Positions 29,467 to 38,318 of a stretch of 64,000 bases of DNA are shown here, in pieces. The position numbers and the translations under genes are program-made. Source of the stretch: Yersinia alsatica (GTDB taxonomy: Bacteria > Pseudomonadota > Gammaproteobacteria > Enterobacterales > Enterobacteriaceae); NCBI RefSeq assembly GCF_902170305.1, contig NZ_CABHWW010000014.1, positions 1 through 64,000 on the forward strand, written 5' to 3'. How positions within the stretch are numbered: position 1 is the stretch's first letter; every line of letters begins with the position of its first letter. Below the pieces are notes generated by a model. The model did no database searches. It was not told the origin of the DNA and was given only the letters and a program-made list of their open reading frames with translations.

Positions 29467-30321
29467 ATGATGAGGAAGTTATTAAGCGCCGGGATATTAC
29501 TGCTGCTAGCCGGTTGTAGTAGTTCCCAACGTGACAATCAGCATAAATTGATCGATCGGGGTGATTATAAGGTTGATACCAGTATGCCTTCGATTGCCCA
29601 AAATGAACGAGTACGGTTCTTGGTACTTCATTATACCGCGATAGATGATGCTGAATCATTGAAGGTACTGACGCAAGGACAGGTCAGCGCCCATTATCTG
29701 GTAAAAACACATCCTGACACTCTTGATGGTAAACCTGTTGTTTTGCAATTGGTTCCCGAGTCTCAGCGCGCCTGGCATGCCGGTGTTAGCTATTGGCACG
29801 GGCGTAGTAGCCTGAATGATACCTCGATAGGTATTGAAATCGTTAATAAGGGCTTCACTGAGAAGATGTTGGGTAGGGAGTGGTACCCTTACAACGAATC
29901 ACAGATTAAACTGATTGAGCGGCTAACCAAGGACATTGTTGAACGTTATAATATTGACCCAACTGATGTTGTTGCTCATAGCGATATTGCCCCTCTAAGA
30001 AAATCCGATCCCGGTCCGCTATTCCCTTGGCAGCGTTTGGCACTGCTTGGTATTGGTGCGTGGCCAGATGACGCAACGGTCACAAAGTATATCGATGGTC
30101 GCAATAAGCGAGATATGGCTTCAGTCAGTGTTATTCAGCAGGCGCTAGCTCGCTATGGTTACCAAATCCCCCAAAGTGGTGAGCTGGATGATGAAACGAA
30201 GCAAGTCATTAAGGCTTTTCAGATGCATTTCAGAGCGCAAGATTTCAGTGGCGTACCTGATGTAGAGACGGAAGCTATTGCACTCGCGCTAGTGGAGAAA
30301 TATCGTCCCCTGCGTACTTGA
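29467..30321 (+). CDS. amiD: N-acetylmuramoyl-L-alanine amidase AmiD (lipoprotein)
   Basis: A 284-residue outer-membrane-anchored amidase that cuts the bond between muramic acid and the stem peptide, including on anhydro-muropeptides. The lipobox is LLAGC. The Amidase_2 domain (about 40-190) has the zinc-binding LVLHYTA, the SIGIEIVN glutamate and VVAHSDIAPLRKSDPGPLFPW. A peptidoglycan-binding-like domain follows (about 215-280). GGGAG lies before tandem ATG codons at 29467 and 29470; either may be used. Confidence 0.93.
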   Translation: MMRKLLSAGILLLLAGCSSSQRDNQHKLIDRGDYKVDTSMPSIAQNERVRFLVLHYTAIDDAESLKVLTQGQVSAHYLVKTHPDTLDGKPVVLQLVPESQRAWHAGVSYWHGRSSLNDTSIGIEIVNKGFTEKMLGREWYPYNESQIKLIERLTKDIVERYNIDPTDVVAHSDIAPLRKSDPGPLFPWQRLALLGIGAWPDDATVTKYIDGRNKRDMASVSVIQQALARYGYQIPQSGELDDETKQVIKAFQMHFRAQDFSGVPDVETEAIALALVEKYRPLRT

Positions 30322-30455
30322 CGCTACAGGGGGGTTGGCTGCTTTCACTCGTACATAAGTAAGCTCATCGGACTTGTTCAATTGCCGTCTACCTGTAGCT
30401 CCAATGACTTTGGGGATGTTCGCTGTACTTGAAACTGCAAGATGGATGTCGCTAG

Positions 30456-30487
30456 AAATAAAAAAGCCCGTCACTTCTGACGGGCTT
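30456..30487 (-). terminator. Terminator of tcyP
   Basis: AAGCCCGTCA pairs perfectly with TGACGGGCTT around a 4-base loop. On the minus strand the stem is followed by TTTTTTATTTC. It ends tcyP 32 bases past its stop. Confidence 0.85.
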
Positions 30488-30519
30488 GCTCGGGTTATCA
30501 CTACTCAATATATCAATAC

Positions 30520-31911
30520 TTATTGATGGGCTAAATCGCCATCATCATCACTATTAAGAATTTCTTTATCTGTTTGTTTCATTAACTGGCTGGTAACAGT
30601 ACCAGCAGTCATTGAACCGCTGACATTCAATGCGGTACGGCCCATATCAATCAATGGCTCAACTGAGATAAGCAGCGCAACCAATGTGACGGGTAAGCCC
30701 ATCGCAGGTAAGACAATCAGTGCGGCGAAGGTCGCGCCGCCGCCCACACCGGCAACACCGGCTGAGCTGATAGTGACAATCCCGACCAGTGTCGCAATCC
30801 ATATTGGGTCCAGTGGGTTAATGCCAACAGTCGGTGCCACCATGACGGCCAGCATTGCAGGGTAGAGCCCAGCGCAACCATTCTGGCCGATAGTCGCACC
30901 AAAGGAGGCGGAGAAACTGGCAATAGACTCGGGCACACCTAAACGACGAGTTTGTGCTTCCACATTCAACGGAATGCTGGCTGCGCTGGAACGGCTGGTG
31001 AATGCAAAAGTCAGCACTGGCCATACTTTACGGAAGAATCTCAGTGGATTGATACCGGTGAAAGACAGCAACAGCGCATGCACCACAAACATAATGGCCA
31101 GGCCCAGATAGGATGCAACAACAAAACTACCCAACTTAATGATGTCTTGAATATTAGAGCCAGCAACGACTTTGGTCATCAATGCCAACACCCCATAAGG
31201 GGTCAGTTTCATGACCAGACGCACGAGCTTCATCACCCAAGCTTGGAGGGTATCAATAGCAACCTGAACACGTTGGCCTTTCGCCACATCATCTTTTAGC
31301 AATTGCAGCGACGCCACACCAAGGAAGGTAGCAAAAATAACCACACTGATGATTGATGTTGGGCTAGCACCGGTTAAATCGGCAAATGGGTTTTTCGGAA
31401 TGAAGGACAGAATCAACTGAGGTACTGACAGGTCAGTCACTTTGCCAAGATAATTACTCTCTATCGCACTCAATCGCGCTGATTCTTGTGTGCCTTGTAC
31501 TAAACCTTCAGCAGTTAAGCCAAACAGATTGGTAACCAGTACCCCGACCAATGCCGCAATTAATGTGGTAAACAATAAAGTGCCGATAGTCAGAACACTG
31601 ATTTTACCCAGTGACGAAGCATTATGCAGTTTAGACACGGCACTTAAGATAGAGGCAAATACCAGCGGCATAACAATCATTTGCAGCAACTGTACATAGC
31701 CATTGCCGACAATATTAAACCAAGTGATAGATTCTTTCAGTACTGGATTATCTGCACCATAAACCCATTGCAACCCCAGACCAAACAGCACACCTAGCCC
31801 CAGGCCAACCAAAACTTTTTTAGCCAGACTCCATTGCTTATGCCGGGTTTGTGCCAACAGTAATAGCAGTGCCACAAATACCAGCACGTTAATCACAAGC
31901 GGTAGGTTCAT
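30520..31911 (-). CDS. tcyP: L-cystine symporter TcyP
   Basis: A 463-residue inner-membrane transporter of the dicarboxylate/amino acid:cation symporter family. It starts [13 protein letters not shown] and contains [37 protein letters not shown], the hairpin-loop serine region [23 protein letters not shown] and [19 protein letters not shown], nearly identical to E. coli TcyP (YdjN), which imports cystine. The ATG at 31911 follows GGAG; the TTG two codons earlier is unlikely. Confidence 0.96.
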   Translation of the reverse strand: MNLPLVINVLVFVALLLLLAQTRHKQWSLAKKVLVGLGLGVLFGLGLQWVYGADNPVLKESITWFNIVGNGYVQLLQMIVMPLVFASILSAVSKLHNASSLGKISVLTIGTLLFTTLIAALVGVLVTNLFGLTAEGLVQGTQESARLSAIESNYLGKVTDLSVPQLILSFIPKNPFADLTGASPTSIISVVIFATFLGVASLQLLKDDVAKGQRVQVAIDTLQAWVMKLVRLVMKLTPYGVLALMTKVVAGSNIQDIIKLGSFVVASYLGLAIMFVVHALLLSFTGINPLRFFRKVWPVLTFAFTSRSSAASIPLNVEAQTRRLGVPESIASFSASFGATIGQNGCAGLYPAMLAVMVAPTVGINPLDPIWIATLVGIVTISSAGVAGVGGGATFAALIVLPAMGLPVTLVALLISVEPLIDMGRTALNVSGSMTAGTVTSQLMKQTDKEILNSDDDGDLAHQ

Positions 31912-32127
31912 CCCCAAATCTCCAAATTATTATTTTAAATACTGGCTACGCACTCTATTTCTATTTTTTATAGAACAGAGCCAGATACAGTCAATTATGT
32001 CATTAGCCGTGTATGGTAGCAGTTACCCCATGGCTCACTTATATCCAAAAAGAATTGTTTATAAATTTTTGCCATGATTTGTATAGAATGTATTCAGATT
32101 GGTTATAGTTTGCTCATTAAAGTGTGA

Positions 32128-32676
32128 TCACAGTCTAAAGTTTTTCAATTGCTCCATATAGGATAGCAGCGGAATTGTCGTGTCAGTCTGCCAATAGACG
32201 GAAAAACAAACTAATAGCACACATAATACTCGCTCCAATTGATTGCCTTTCTGGGGCCGCAAGATAGGGATAGAAAAACGCCAACGGCAAGGCCAGAGGA
32301 GGGGGACTCCGGCGGGCGTTATCATGTCGGCTAATAGATGACTAAAATAGCCAATAATCATGGCGTGAAATACATCTGGGGGAACAATCCAATCCCGTGA
32401 AATATCCATTTGGAAAAGGGCAATACCACCAATCACCGCCAACAGACTATGGGTAAAGCCGCGATGACCAAATGCGCGAGCAATAGGGGTTGAGATCCAC
32501 TTCAGCCGCTGACCTAAGATAGACTTTGGATGATCAATATCTGGCAGCAGGGAAGTTAGCAGGGCGCCAGGTATAATATGCCACCAGTCGCCATGTGCCA
32601 GTTCAGGGGTAAGACCGACTTTTTTGGCAAAAATAACGCAGGCGACAGAAAAAATAAGGTGTCCTTCCCCTGTCAT
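32128..32676 (-). CDS. ydjM: SOS-inducible inner-membrane protein YdjM
   Basis: A 182-residue membrane protein of the LexA-regulated YdjM family (metal-dependent hydrolase-like). Conserved segments are MTGEGHLIFSVAC, DWWHIIPGALLTSLLPDIDHPKSILGQ, FGHRGFTHSL and HLLADMITPAGVPLLWP; the His and Asp residues in these are candidate metal ligands. Several hydrophobic helices are visible. A canonical LexA box lies just upstream, supporting SOS control. tcyP is 216 bases downstream on the same strand, as in E. coli. Confidence 0.93.
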   Translation of the reverse strand: MTGEGHLIFSVACVIFAKKVGLTPELAHGDWWHIIPGALLTSLLPDIDHPKSILGQRLKWISTPIARAFGHRGFTHSLLAVIGGIALFQMDISRDWIVPPDVFHAMIIGYFSHLLADMITPAGVPLLWPCRWRFSIPILRPQKGNQLERVLCVLLVCFSVYWQTDTTIPLLSYMEQLKNFRL

Positions 32677-32697
32677 ACTTGAATTCCGAATCTGTAG

Positions 32698-32713
32698 CTG
32701 TTGATATATCCAG
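32698..32713 (-). promoter_or_regulatory. LexA (SOS) box of ydjM
   Basis: CTG-N10-CAG with an AT-rich alternating centre (CTGTTGATATATCCAG), matching the enterobacterial LexA consensus, 21 bases before the ydjM ATG. The flanking TA at 32714-32715 also fits. Confidence 0.85.
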
Positions 32714-32896
32714 TATATGAGATTTATCTCGCTTTAGATAGCCGTTACGCTGTAACTAAATGTCTCATTTTTCTCTGGCTGAGAGAGGTAAATTCCGCTT
32801 TGGTATTCAGCTGTGTGATATCTGTGCTGCGGGGGAAATGTAGGGGACGAGGCGCGAGGTGATTGACTGGATATTGGGGCCCTGATTACGCGGCTT

Positions 32897-32934
32897 AAAA
32901 AAGGGGAAAAGCGACCGGGAGTCAACTTTTCCCC
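32897..32934 (-). terminator. Terminator of kdgM
   Basis: GGGGAAAAG (32903-32911) pairs with CTTTTCCCC (32926-32934). On the minus strand it runs into TTTTTTAA. It lies 81 bases past the kdgM stop. Nothing else apart from the LexA box was found in the 32677-33014 gap. Confidence 0.8.
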
Positions 32935-33014
32935 AAAGTAATACGGGTATGGGCATAATTTAACAAATAATGATGAGGGTACTTATAACGACACGTCTAT
33001 TTACAAGGCCAAAA

Positions 33015-33713
33015 TTAGAAGCTGTACTGCACACCTACACGATAACGAGTTTGACGCTCGTCAGTGGTTTTGCTACCTGCCACGTTGCCGATTGCAACAT
33101 AAGGCTTCCAGTTTTTATCCCACTTGTAAGCGACCTTCAGGTCATGGCTCCACTCTTCTTTCTCTTTATTTGCCAGAATTTCGTCTTCAGATTTCTTGTA
33201 GTTCAATTCATATTCAGCTGAATAGTCTTTCAAGAAGTTATAGGCAAACAGCATGGTGAACTCGTGGCCCTTCTCTGTTTGTTTGGTTTGAGCTGGCTGG
33301 TTACGTTTGTAATATGGGCGATAACGCAGTGAGGTTGAGAAATCATCAGTAAAGGCGACTTTACCACGCAGGTAAGGGCGGTAGTTGTTAGAGTCTGAAG
33401 TTGACTCTAATGAGAAACCAGGTTCCAGTGAGAATGTTTTATTGAATTGGTAAACATAGCTGGCAACCACTTCAGTACCATTACTAACATGCTCGTTGAA
33501 TGGTTTATTCGGAGTTGTGTCGGAACTATGCTGGCCCCATTTCCCTTCCAAAGACAAACCAAAACCATTAGCAAAGCGATTGGAGATCAGTAAACGGTCT
33601 TTATGATCTGATTTACTGGTGTCTTTCATTTCATGTCGGTAATCAATTGTTGTTGCCACAGAACTAAAGCTAATTACAGATGCCACTGCCAGAGTCAGTA
33701 ATTTAAATTTCAT
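33015..33713 (-). CDS. kdgM: Oligogalacturonate-specific porin KdgM
   Basis: A 232-residue outer-membrane beta-barrel. The signal peptide (MKFKLLTLAVASVISFSSVA) is followed by alternating amphipathic strands and a C-terminal aromatic residue (VGVQYSF), typical of outer-membrane proteins. YRHEMKDTSKSDHKDRLLIS and many charged residues fit the KdgM family, 12-stranded porins with an arginine-lined channel for oligogalacturonides. It has its own promoter region with a KdgR operator and a terminator, separate from the tog genes upstream. Confidence 0.95.
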   Translation of the reverse strand: MKFKLLTLAVASVISFSSVATTIDYRHEMKDTSKSDHKDRLLISNRFANGFGLSLEGKWGQHSSDTTPNKPFNEHVSNGTEVVASYVYQFNKTFSLEPGFSLESTSDSNNYRPYLRGKVAFTDDFSTSLRYRPYYKRNQPAQTKQTEKGHEFTMLFAYNFLKDYSAEYELNYKKSEDEILANKEKEEWSHDLKVAYKWDKNWKPYVAIGNVAGSKTTDERQTRYRVGVQYSF

Positions 33714-33811
33714 TTTTTATATAATCCCAGGGTTATGGTTATTTAAAGCAACAGTCATTAACAAATTTATAAAGAATCAACATACGATTGAAAAACAATT
33801 TCACGAATAAA

Positions 33812-33824
33812 GAAACAACGTTTC
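33812..33824 (-). promoter_or_regulatory. KdgR operator upstream of kdgM
   Basis: GAAACAACGTTTC inside ATAAAGAAACAACGTTTCATTT, an excellent match to the KdgR consensus, about 100 bases before the kdgM ATG. A weaker imperfect copy (TTGAAAAACAATTTCAC) lies nearer the gene. Confidence 0.85.
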
Positions 33825-33966
33825 ATTTGTTGTGGATGTACATTCTATTTGTATTTATAAATAATTATGTGATCCAGATCTTTGTTGATGATTAATTTTT
33901 TAAACAAATATTAAATTGTGATGTCGGTCTAATTGGTCGTTATTATCTTTGTTTATAAAACGAAAT

Positions 33967-33992
33967 AACCCCGCCAAATTAATGGCAGGGTT
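33967..33992 (-). terminator. Terminator of togB
   Basis: A 10-bp stem (AACCCCGCCA with TGGCAGGGTT, one G-T pair) around a 6-base loop, followed on the minus strand by ATTTCGTTTTAT. It separates the pelW-tog transcript from kdgM. Confidence 0.75.
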
Positions 33993-34025
33993 TATTAGAA
34001 GCTTAAGTTAAATTAAACTAATTAA

Positions 34026-35318
34026 TTAACGCATTGCGCGTTTCAGAATACGGTCACCTTGTTTATTAAAGTATTCTGCAGTTTCTTGTACGGTCTTCTG
34101 GCCATAATCAATATATTGAATGGCGTCACCGAACAGAGAAACAATTTGCGGGTCATCAAAGTATGGTGAAGTTGTCATTTTATGTGGCAATTCCAGCGCC
34201 ATATTCAAGCCAGCCACAGAAGGATCTTCATCTTTAATTACACCACTAGCACGTAACTGGGTCACAGCAGCCGCACTTAATGGCACGCCGCGCTCCAGAC
34301 CTAATGCTTCAACCCCTTCTTTGCTGTTTAATAAGAAGTTGATTAACATCGCACTTTCTTTTGGATGCTTGGTTGTTTTACCAATTGAAAGCATCTGTGC
34401 TGGTTTAAAGAATAAGCCGGCATCTTTCGCATCTGGCAGCATTGGGTAAGGGCCAAGATCCAATTTTGCAGGTTTGGTCAAGTTATCGGAATACTTAGTT
34501 ATAGTGGAGTTCCACATATAAGTGCCGGCCCACTCACCATTAATCCACGGCTTCATTTCATACATATTACTTTTGCCGAATGAGGCATAGTATTTGGTGG
34601 ATGGCATAACATGACTATCTACCATGGTTTTATACATGGTAAAGAACTCAACCCACTGTTCTGGTGTGTAGGCAAATTTCTTACCTGCTTCATCAATGGT
34701 AGGGATATTGTATTTTTGGGTCATATAAGAGCGGATTAACGCTAATGTATCCTGGTGCTCTAATACCACTGGATAATATTGGTCACCCAGTTTTTCTTTA
34801 AACACTTTACCCGCAGCAAGTAATTCATCCCATGTCTTAGGATATTCTAAACCTGCTTTAGCCCAAGTCGCATCATTGAAATAGAAAACACGCGCAGTCA
34901 CAGAAATTGGAATACCATTCAACTTGCCATTAACTGTGGTCTGTTGCAGTTCTTTTGGATCAAATTGTGCCAAATCTAATTGTTCTTTTACGTTAAACAG
35001 ATTGTAGAAGCCAGTGCCGTCTTTAGAGAAAATAGGCAACCAGTTCCAGTTAGTCTGCATAACATCTGGCTCAGTACCACCTGCAATCTGTGTCGTCAGA
35101 CGAGATAAGTGACCATCCCAGCCGGTATACTCCGATTTAACATTAATATTCGGATGTTGTTTGTGGAATTCTTCGATCGCTTTCAATGTTACCTGGTGAC
35201 GGCCATTACCCCCCCACCATGACATACGTAAATTGACTTCATCCTGTGCTGCAAAAGCTTGGTGTGACAATAACGCCAGAGTGGATGCTATTAGCGTATG
35301 TAGGATCGCTTTTTTCAT
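34026..35318 (-). CDS. togB: Oligogalacturonide-binding protein TogB
   Basis: A 430-residue periplasmic solute-binding protein of an ABC importer. The signal peptide ends near QAFAA; the mature part starts QDEVNLRMSWWGGNGRH and has GGTEPDVMQTNWNW and KPWINGEWAGTYMWNST. It belongs to the family that delivers oligogalacturonides, including unsaturated ones, to TogMNA. It is the last gene of pelW-togMNAB, 15 bases after togA. Confidence 0.95.
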   Translation of the reverse strand: MKKAILHTLIASTLALLSHQAFAAQDEVNLRMSWWGGNGRHQVTLKAIEEFHKQHPNINVKSEYTGWDGHLSRLTTQIAGGTEPDVMQTNWNWLPIFSKDGTGFYNLFNVKEQLDLAQFDPKELQQTTVNGKLNGIPISVTARVFYFNDATWAKAGLEYPKTWDELLAAGKVFKEKLGDQYYPVVLEHQDTLALIRSYMTQKYNIPTIDEAGKKFAYTPEQWVEFFTMYKTMVDSHVMPSTKYYASFGKSNMYEMKPWINGEWAGTYMWNSTITKYSDNLTKPAKLDLGPYPMLPDAKDAGLFFKPAQMLSIGKTTKHPKESAMLINFLLNSKEGVEALGLERGVPLSAAAVTQLRASGVIKDEDPSVAGLNMALELPHKMTTSPYFDDPQIVSLFGDAIQYIDYGQKTVQETAEYFNKQGDRILKRAMR

Positions 35319-35333
35319 TAGGTACTGCTCCTG

Positions 35334-36461
35334 TTAAAGAGAGATATTTTTTTCTGTTTTTGCATCAAAGATATGGCATTTATCCATATCAAACTGGAAA
35401 TACACGGTGCGATGCAGGCCATTTTCGATAATTGGCCGTGCTTCGTCAGACGGTAAGCGGCAGGTCAATTCAAAGTCGTCAACCTTGATATACATGAAGA
35501 ATTCATGGCCCATGTTCTCCATTCGTACCAATTCACCTTGTGAGTGATTTTCGGCAAACGGCTGCATAGACATGCTGACGAATTCAGGACGTACGCCGAA
35601 GAACACTTTTTCTCCGGCGTGGGCGGCAACTTTAGCCTGCTGTTTTTCATTTAAGACCAGGGTGTATTGGCCGACGGTCAGGCCAATTTGCCCGTCTTTT
35701 TCTACCAGCGTGCTCGGTTTGATATTCATCTCCGGCGCGCCGATAAAACCGGCAACAAACATATTGGTAGGGTAGTGATAGAGATTATCTGGAGTATCCA
35801 CTTGCATAATGTGGCCCAGTTTCATCACACAGATACGGTCACCCATGGTCATTGCTTCGGTTTGGTCGTGGGTGACGTAAACGGTAGTTGCTGCTTTGCC
35901 GCTTTTCTTCAGTTGCTTATGCAAATCTGAGATACGGATACGCATTGATGCGCGCAGTTTGGCATCTAGGTTTGATAACGGCTCATCGAACAAAAAGACA
36001 TCTGGCTTTTTAACAATGGCACGACCAACCGCAACACGCTGTGCCTGACCACCGGACAACTGACGTGGTAAGCGATCCAGCAGGTCTTCTAATTCCAAAA
36101 TCTTTGCCGCTTCAGCAACTTGTGCTTCAATTTGGTCTTTTGGCAGCTTGCTTAACTTCAAGCCAAACGCCAGATTTTCTTTCACTGTCATATGCGGATA
36201 TAACGCATAGTTTTGGAACACCATGGCGATACCACGAGATTTCGGCGCCAGGTTATTGACCACCCGATCACCAATTCGTACTTCGCCATCACTGATGGTT
36301 TCCAAGCCTGCCAACATGCGCAGGGTAGTGGATTTAGCACAGCCAGATGGGCCAACAATCACCATAAATTCGCCATCATGGATCTTCAAATCAATGCCAT
36401 GAACCGCGCGGAAACCGTTGGAGTAAACTTTGCCTAATTTATTGAAAATGACTTCAGCCAT
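35334..36461 (-). CDS. togA: Oligogalacturonide ABC transporter ATPase TogA
   Basis: A 375-residue MalK-type ATPase. Walker A reads GPSGCAKST (about 38-46), with Ala where most ATPases have Gly; the signature is LSGGQAQRV, Walker B is VFLFDEPLSNLD and the switch is VTHDQ. A C-terminal TOBE-like domain covers about 240-375. It should energise uptake through TogM and TogN. It starts 13 bases after togN, within the operon. Confidence 0.95.
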   Translation of the reverse strand: MAEVIFNKLGKVYSNGFRAVHGIDLKIHDGEFMVIVGPSGCAKSTTLRMLAGLETISDGEVRIGDRVVNNLAPKSRGIAMVFQNYALYPHMTVKENLAFGLKLSKLPKDQIEAQVAEAAKILELEDLLDRLPRQLSGGQAQRVAVGRAIVKKPDVFLFDEPLSNLDAKLRASMRIRISDLHKQLKKSGKAATTVYVTHDQTEAMTMGDRICVMKLGHIMQVDTPDNLYHYPTNMFVAGFIGAPEMNIKPSTLVEKDGQIGLTVGQYTLVLNEKQQAKVAAHAGEKVFFGVRPEFVSMSMQPFAENHSQGELVRMENMGHEFFMYIKVDDFELTCRLPSDEARPIIENGLHRTVYFQFDMDKCHIFDAKTEKNISL

Positions 36462-36474
36462 GATAAATCCTCTA

Positions 36475-37395
36475 TTAACCTTTAATTCCGCTGCTGGTTA
36501 CGCCTTGAACGAAGTAGCGTTGAGCCAGGAAGAAAACAATGATGGACGGCAGAATGGAGATACTTGCCATTGCCAGAATTTCGTTCCACGGTGCGCCTTC
36601 GGTCACGTCAATTGACATCTTCAGCGCCAGCGCTATCGGATACTTATCTACGCTGTAGACATAAATCAGTGGGCCGATAAAGTCGTTCATTGACCACATG
36701 AACTGGAACAGGGCCACAGAGATAATGGCTGGCTTCAGGATTGGCACGACCACATACCACAACACTTGGAAGGAGTTGCATCCGTCGATTTGTGCTGCTT
36801 CTTCCATATCGCGAGGAACACCGCGCAAGAACTGGATAAGCATAAAGACGAAGAACCCTTGTGTAGCGAACGCCAGTGGCAGATACAGTGGCATGTAACT
36901 ATTCAGCATGCCCATTTCACGGAACATGATGTATTGCGGAATCAATAACACAGTACTCGGCAGCAACATGGTGGTGATTAATGTTGCGAACCAGAATTTC
37001 TTCCATGGGATCTCAAAACGTGCAAATCCATAGGCCACGATAGTGGAAGAGATAATGGTCAAAATGACTTTCGGAATAACAAACTTAAAGGTGTTAAGCA
37101 TGTAGTGACCGAAATTATATTCAGTACCGGTTTTCCAACCGTTAACAAAGCCATCTTGTGTCGGGTGCTCTGGCCATAATCCTAATGTGGTGAAAATTTC
37201 ATTATTAGGTTTAAATGCCGCCGAGAACATCCACAGCAAAGGATAAAGCATCATCAGCCCGACAATAATCAGAACGACATAGCGGATAGCGGCACTGACT
37301 TTTGCTTTACGCAATGTGCGGTTAATTTCCGCATCAGCAATATCCTGCGCCAGATTTAATTTCTTCTGGTTGGGGTTTTGTTGTACGTCAGTCAT
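36475..37395 (-). CDS. togN: Oligogalacturonide ABC transporter permease TogN
   Basis: A 306-residue permease of the MalG type with six predicted membrane helices (first: VVLIIVGLMMLYPLLWMFS). The cytoplasmic EAA loop reads EEAAQIDGCNSFQVLWYVVVPILKP. It pairs with TogM. GGAGG directly before the ATG at 37395 sets the start, so the first 8 bases overlap the end of togM; the longer upstream frame is rejected. Confidence 0.95.
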   Translation of the reverse strand: MTDVQQNPNQKKLNLAQDIADAEINRTLRKAKVSAAIRYVVLIIVGLMMLYPLLWMFSAAFKPNNEIFTTLGLWPEHPTQDGFVNGWKTGTEYNFGHYMLNTFKFVIPKVILTIISSTIVAYGFARFEIPWKKFWFATLITTMLLPSTVLLIPQYIMFREMGMLNSYMPLYLPLAFATQGFFVFMLIQFLRGVPRDMEEAAQIDGCNSFQVLWYVVVPILKPAIISVALFQFMWSMNDFIGPLIYVYSVDKYPIALALKMSIDVTEGAPWNEILAMASISILPSIIVFFLAQRYFVQGVTSSGIKG

Positions 37396-38278
37396 TTTTT
37401 CCTCCTTTATCGGCGGAGTAGAAGACCCAATATTTGGAAGATTTAAATGCAATTGAGGCGAAGAGGGCGACTACCAGGAATAATATCCAGGCCAGTGCCG
37501 CACCGTATCCCATATCAAAGTATTTAAACGCTGTATCGTATATATAGAGCGAGAATAAATAGGTGTAATGGGTTGGCCCACCACCGGTTATGACATAAGG
37601 CGCGGTAAACTCTTGGAATGCCTGGGTGGTTTGCATAATAAAGTTGAAGAAAATAACCGGCGTGATCAGTGGCACGGTAACTTTCATAAACATTTGCCAT
37701 TTAGAAGCACCATCAATCATGGCAGCTTCATATTGGGACTGTGGTACGTTCTGCAAAGCGGCCAGGAAGATAACCATGGCAGAACCAAACTGCCAAACAC
37801 GCAGTAATGTGACCGATGTCAATGCCAGTGCCGGCTCTCCCAGCCAGTTGACTGGGTCAAGCCCAAATACACCGATGAAACCATTCAGCAAACCATCAAT
37901 GGCGAACAGAGCACGCCACAAAACCGCAATTGCTACGCTACTGCCCAGAATTGACGGAATATAGAAAGCGGTACGGAAGAAGCCGATACCACGTAATTTG
38001 AAGTTCAGTACAAAAGCGATCCCCAGAGCAAAGGCTAATTTTAATGGAATAGTAAGAAACACATAAGCGAAAGTAACGCCCATGGATTTCCAGAATAAAT
38101 CATCTTCAAGGAACATATGACGGTAATTCTCGATCCCGTTATAAACGGGAGGGTTCATTAAGTCATACTCAGTAAAACTGAGAAAGAAAGATGATACAAA
38201 GGGGAAAGCCGTAAATATTATCAACCCTAATATATAAGGTGATATATAGGCTAACCCCAGCATTCTGTTTTCATTCAT
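37388..38278 (-). CDS. togM: Oligogalacturonide ABC transporter permease TogM
   Basis: A 296-residue permease of the MalF type with six helices, beginning MLGLAYISPYILGLIIFTAFPF. The EAA loop reads YEAAMIDGASKWQMFMKVTVPL. It forms the membrane channel with TogN and follows pelW by 40 bases, the same operon order (lyase then transporter) known for pectinolytic enterobacteria. Confidence 0.95.
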   Translation of the reverse strand: MNENRMLGLAYISPYILGLIIFTAFPFVSSFFLSFTEYDLMNPPVYNGIENYRHMFLEDDLFWKSMGVTFAYVFLTIPLKLAFALGIAFVLNFKLRGIGFFRTAFYIPSILGSSVAIAVLWRALFAIDGLLNGFIGVFGLDPVNWLGEPALALTSVTLLRVWQFGSAMVIFLAALQNVPQSQYEAAMIDGASKWQMFMKVTVPLITPVIFFNFIMQTTQAFQEFTAPYVITGGGPTHYTYLFSLYIYDTAFKYFDMGYGAALAWILFLVVALFASIAFKSSKYWVFYSADKGGKND

Positions 38279-38318
38279 AATGCTTACCTATTTTTAATAA
38301 CATGAAAGATAAATAAAA

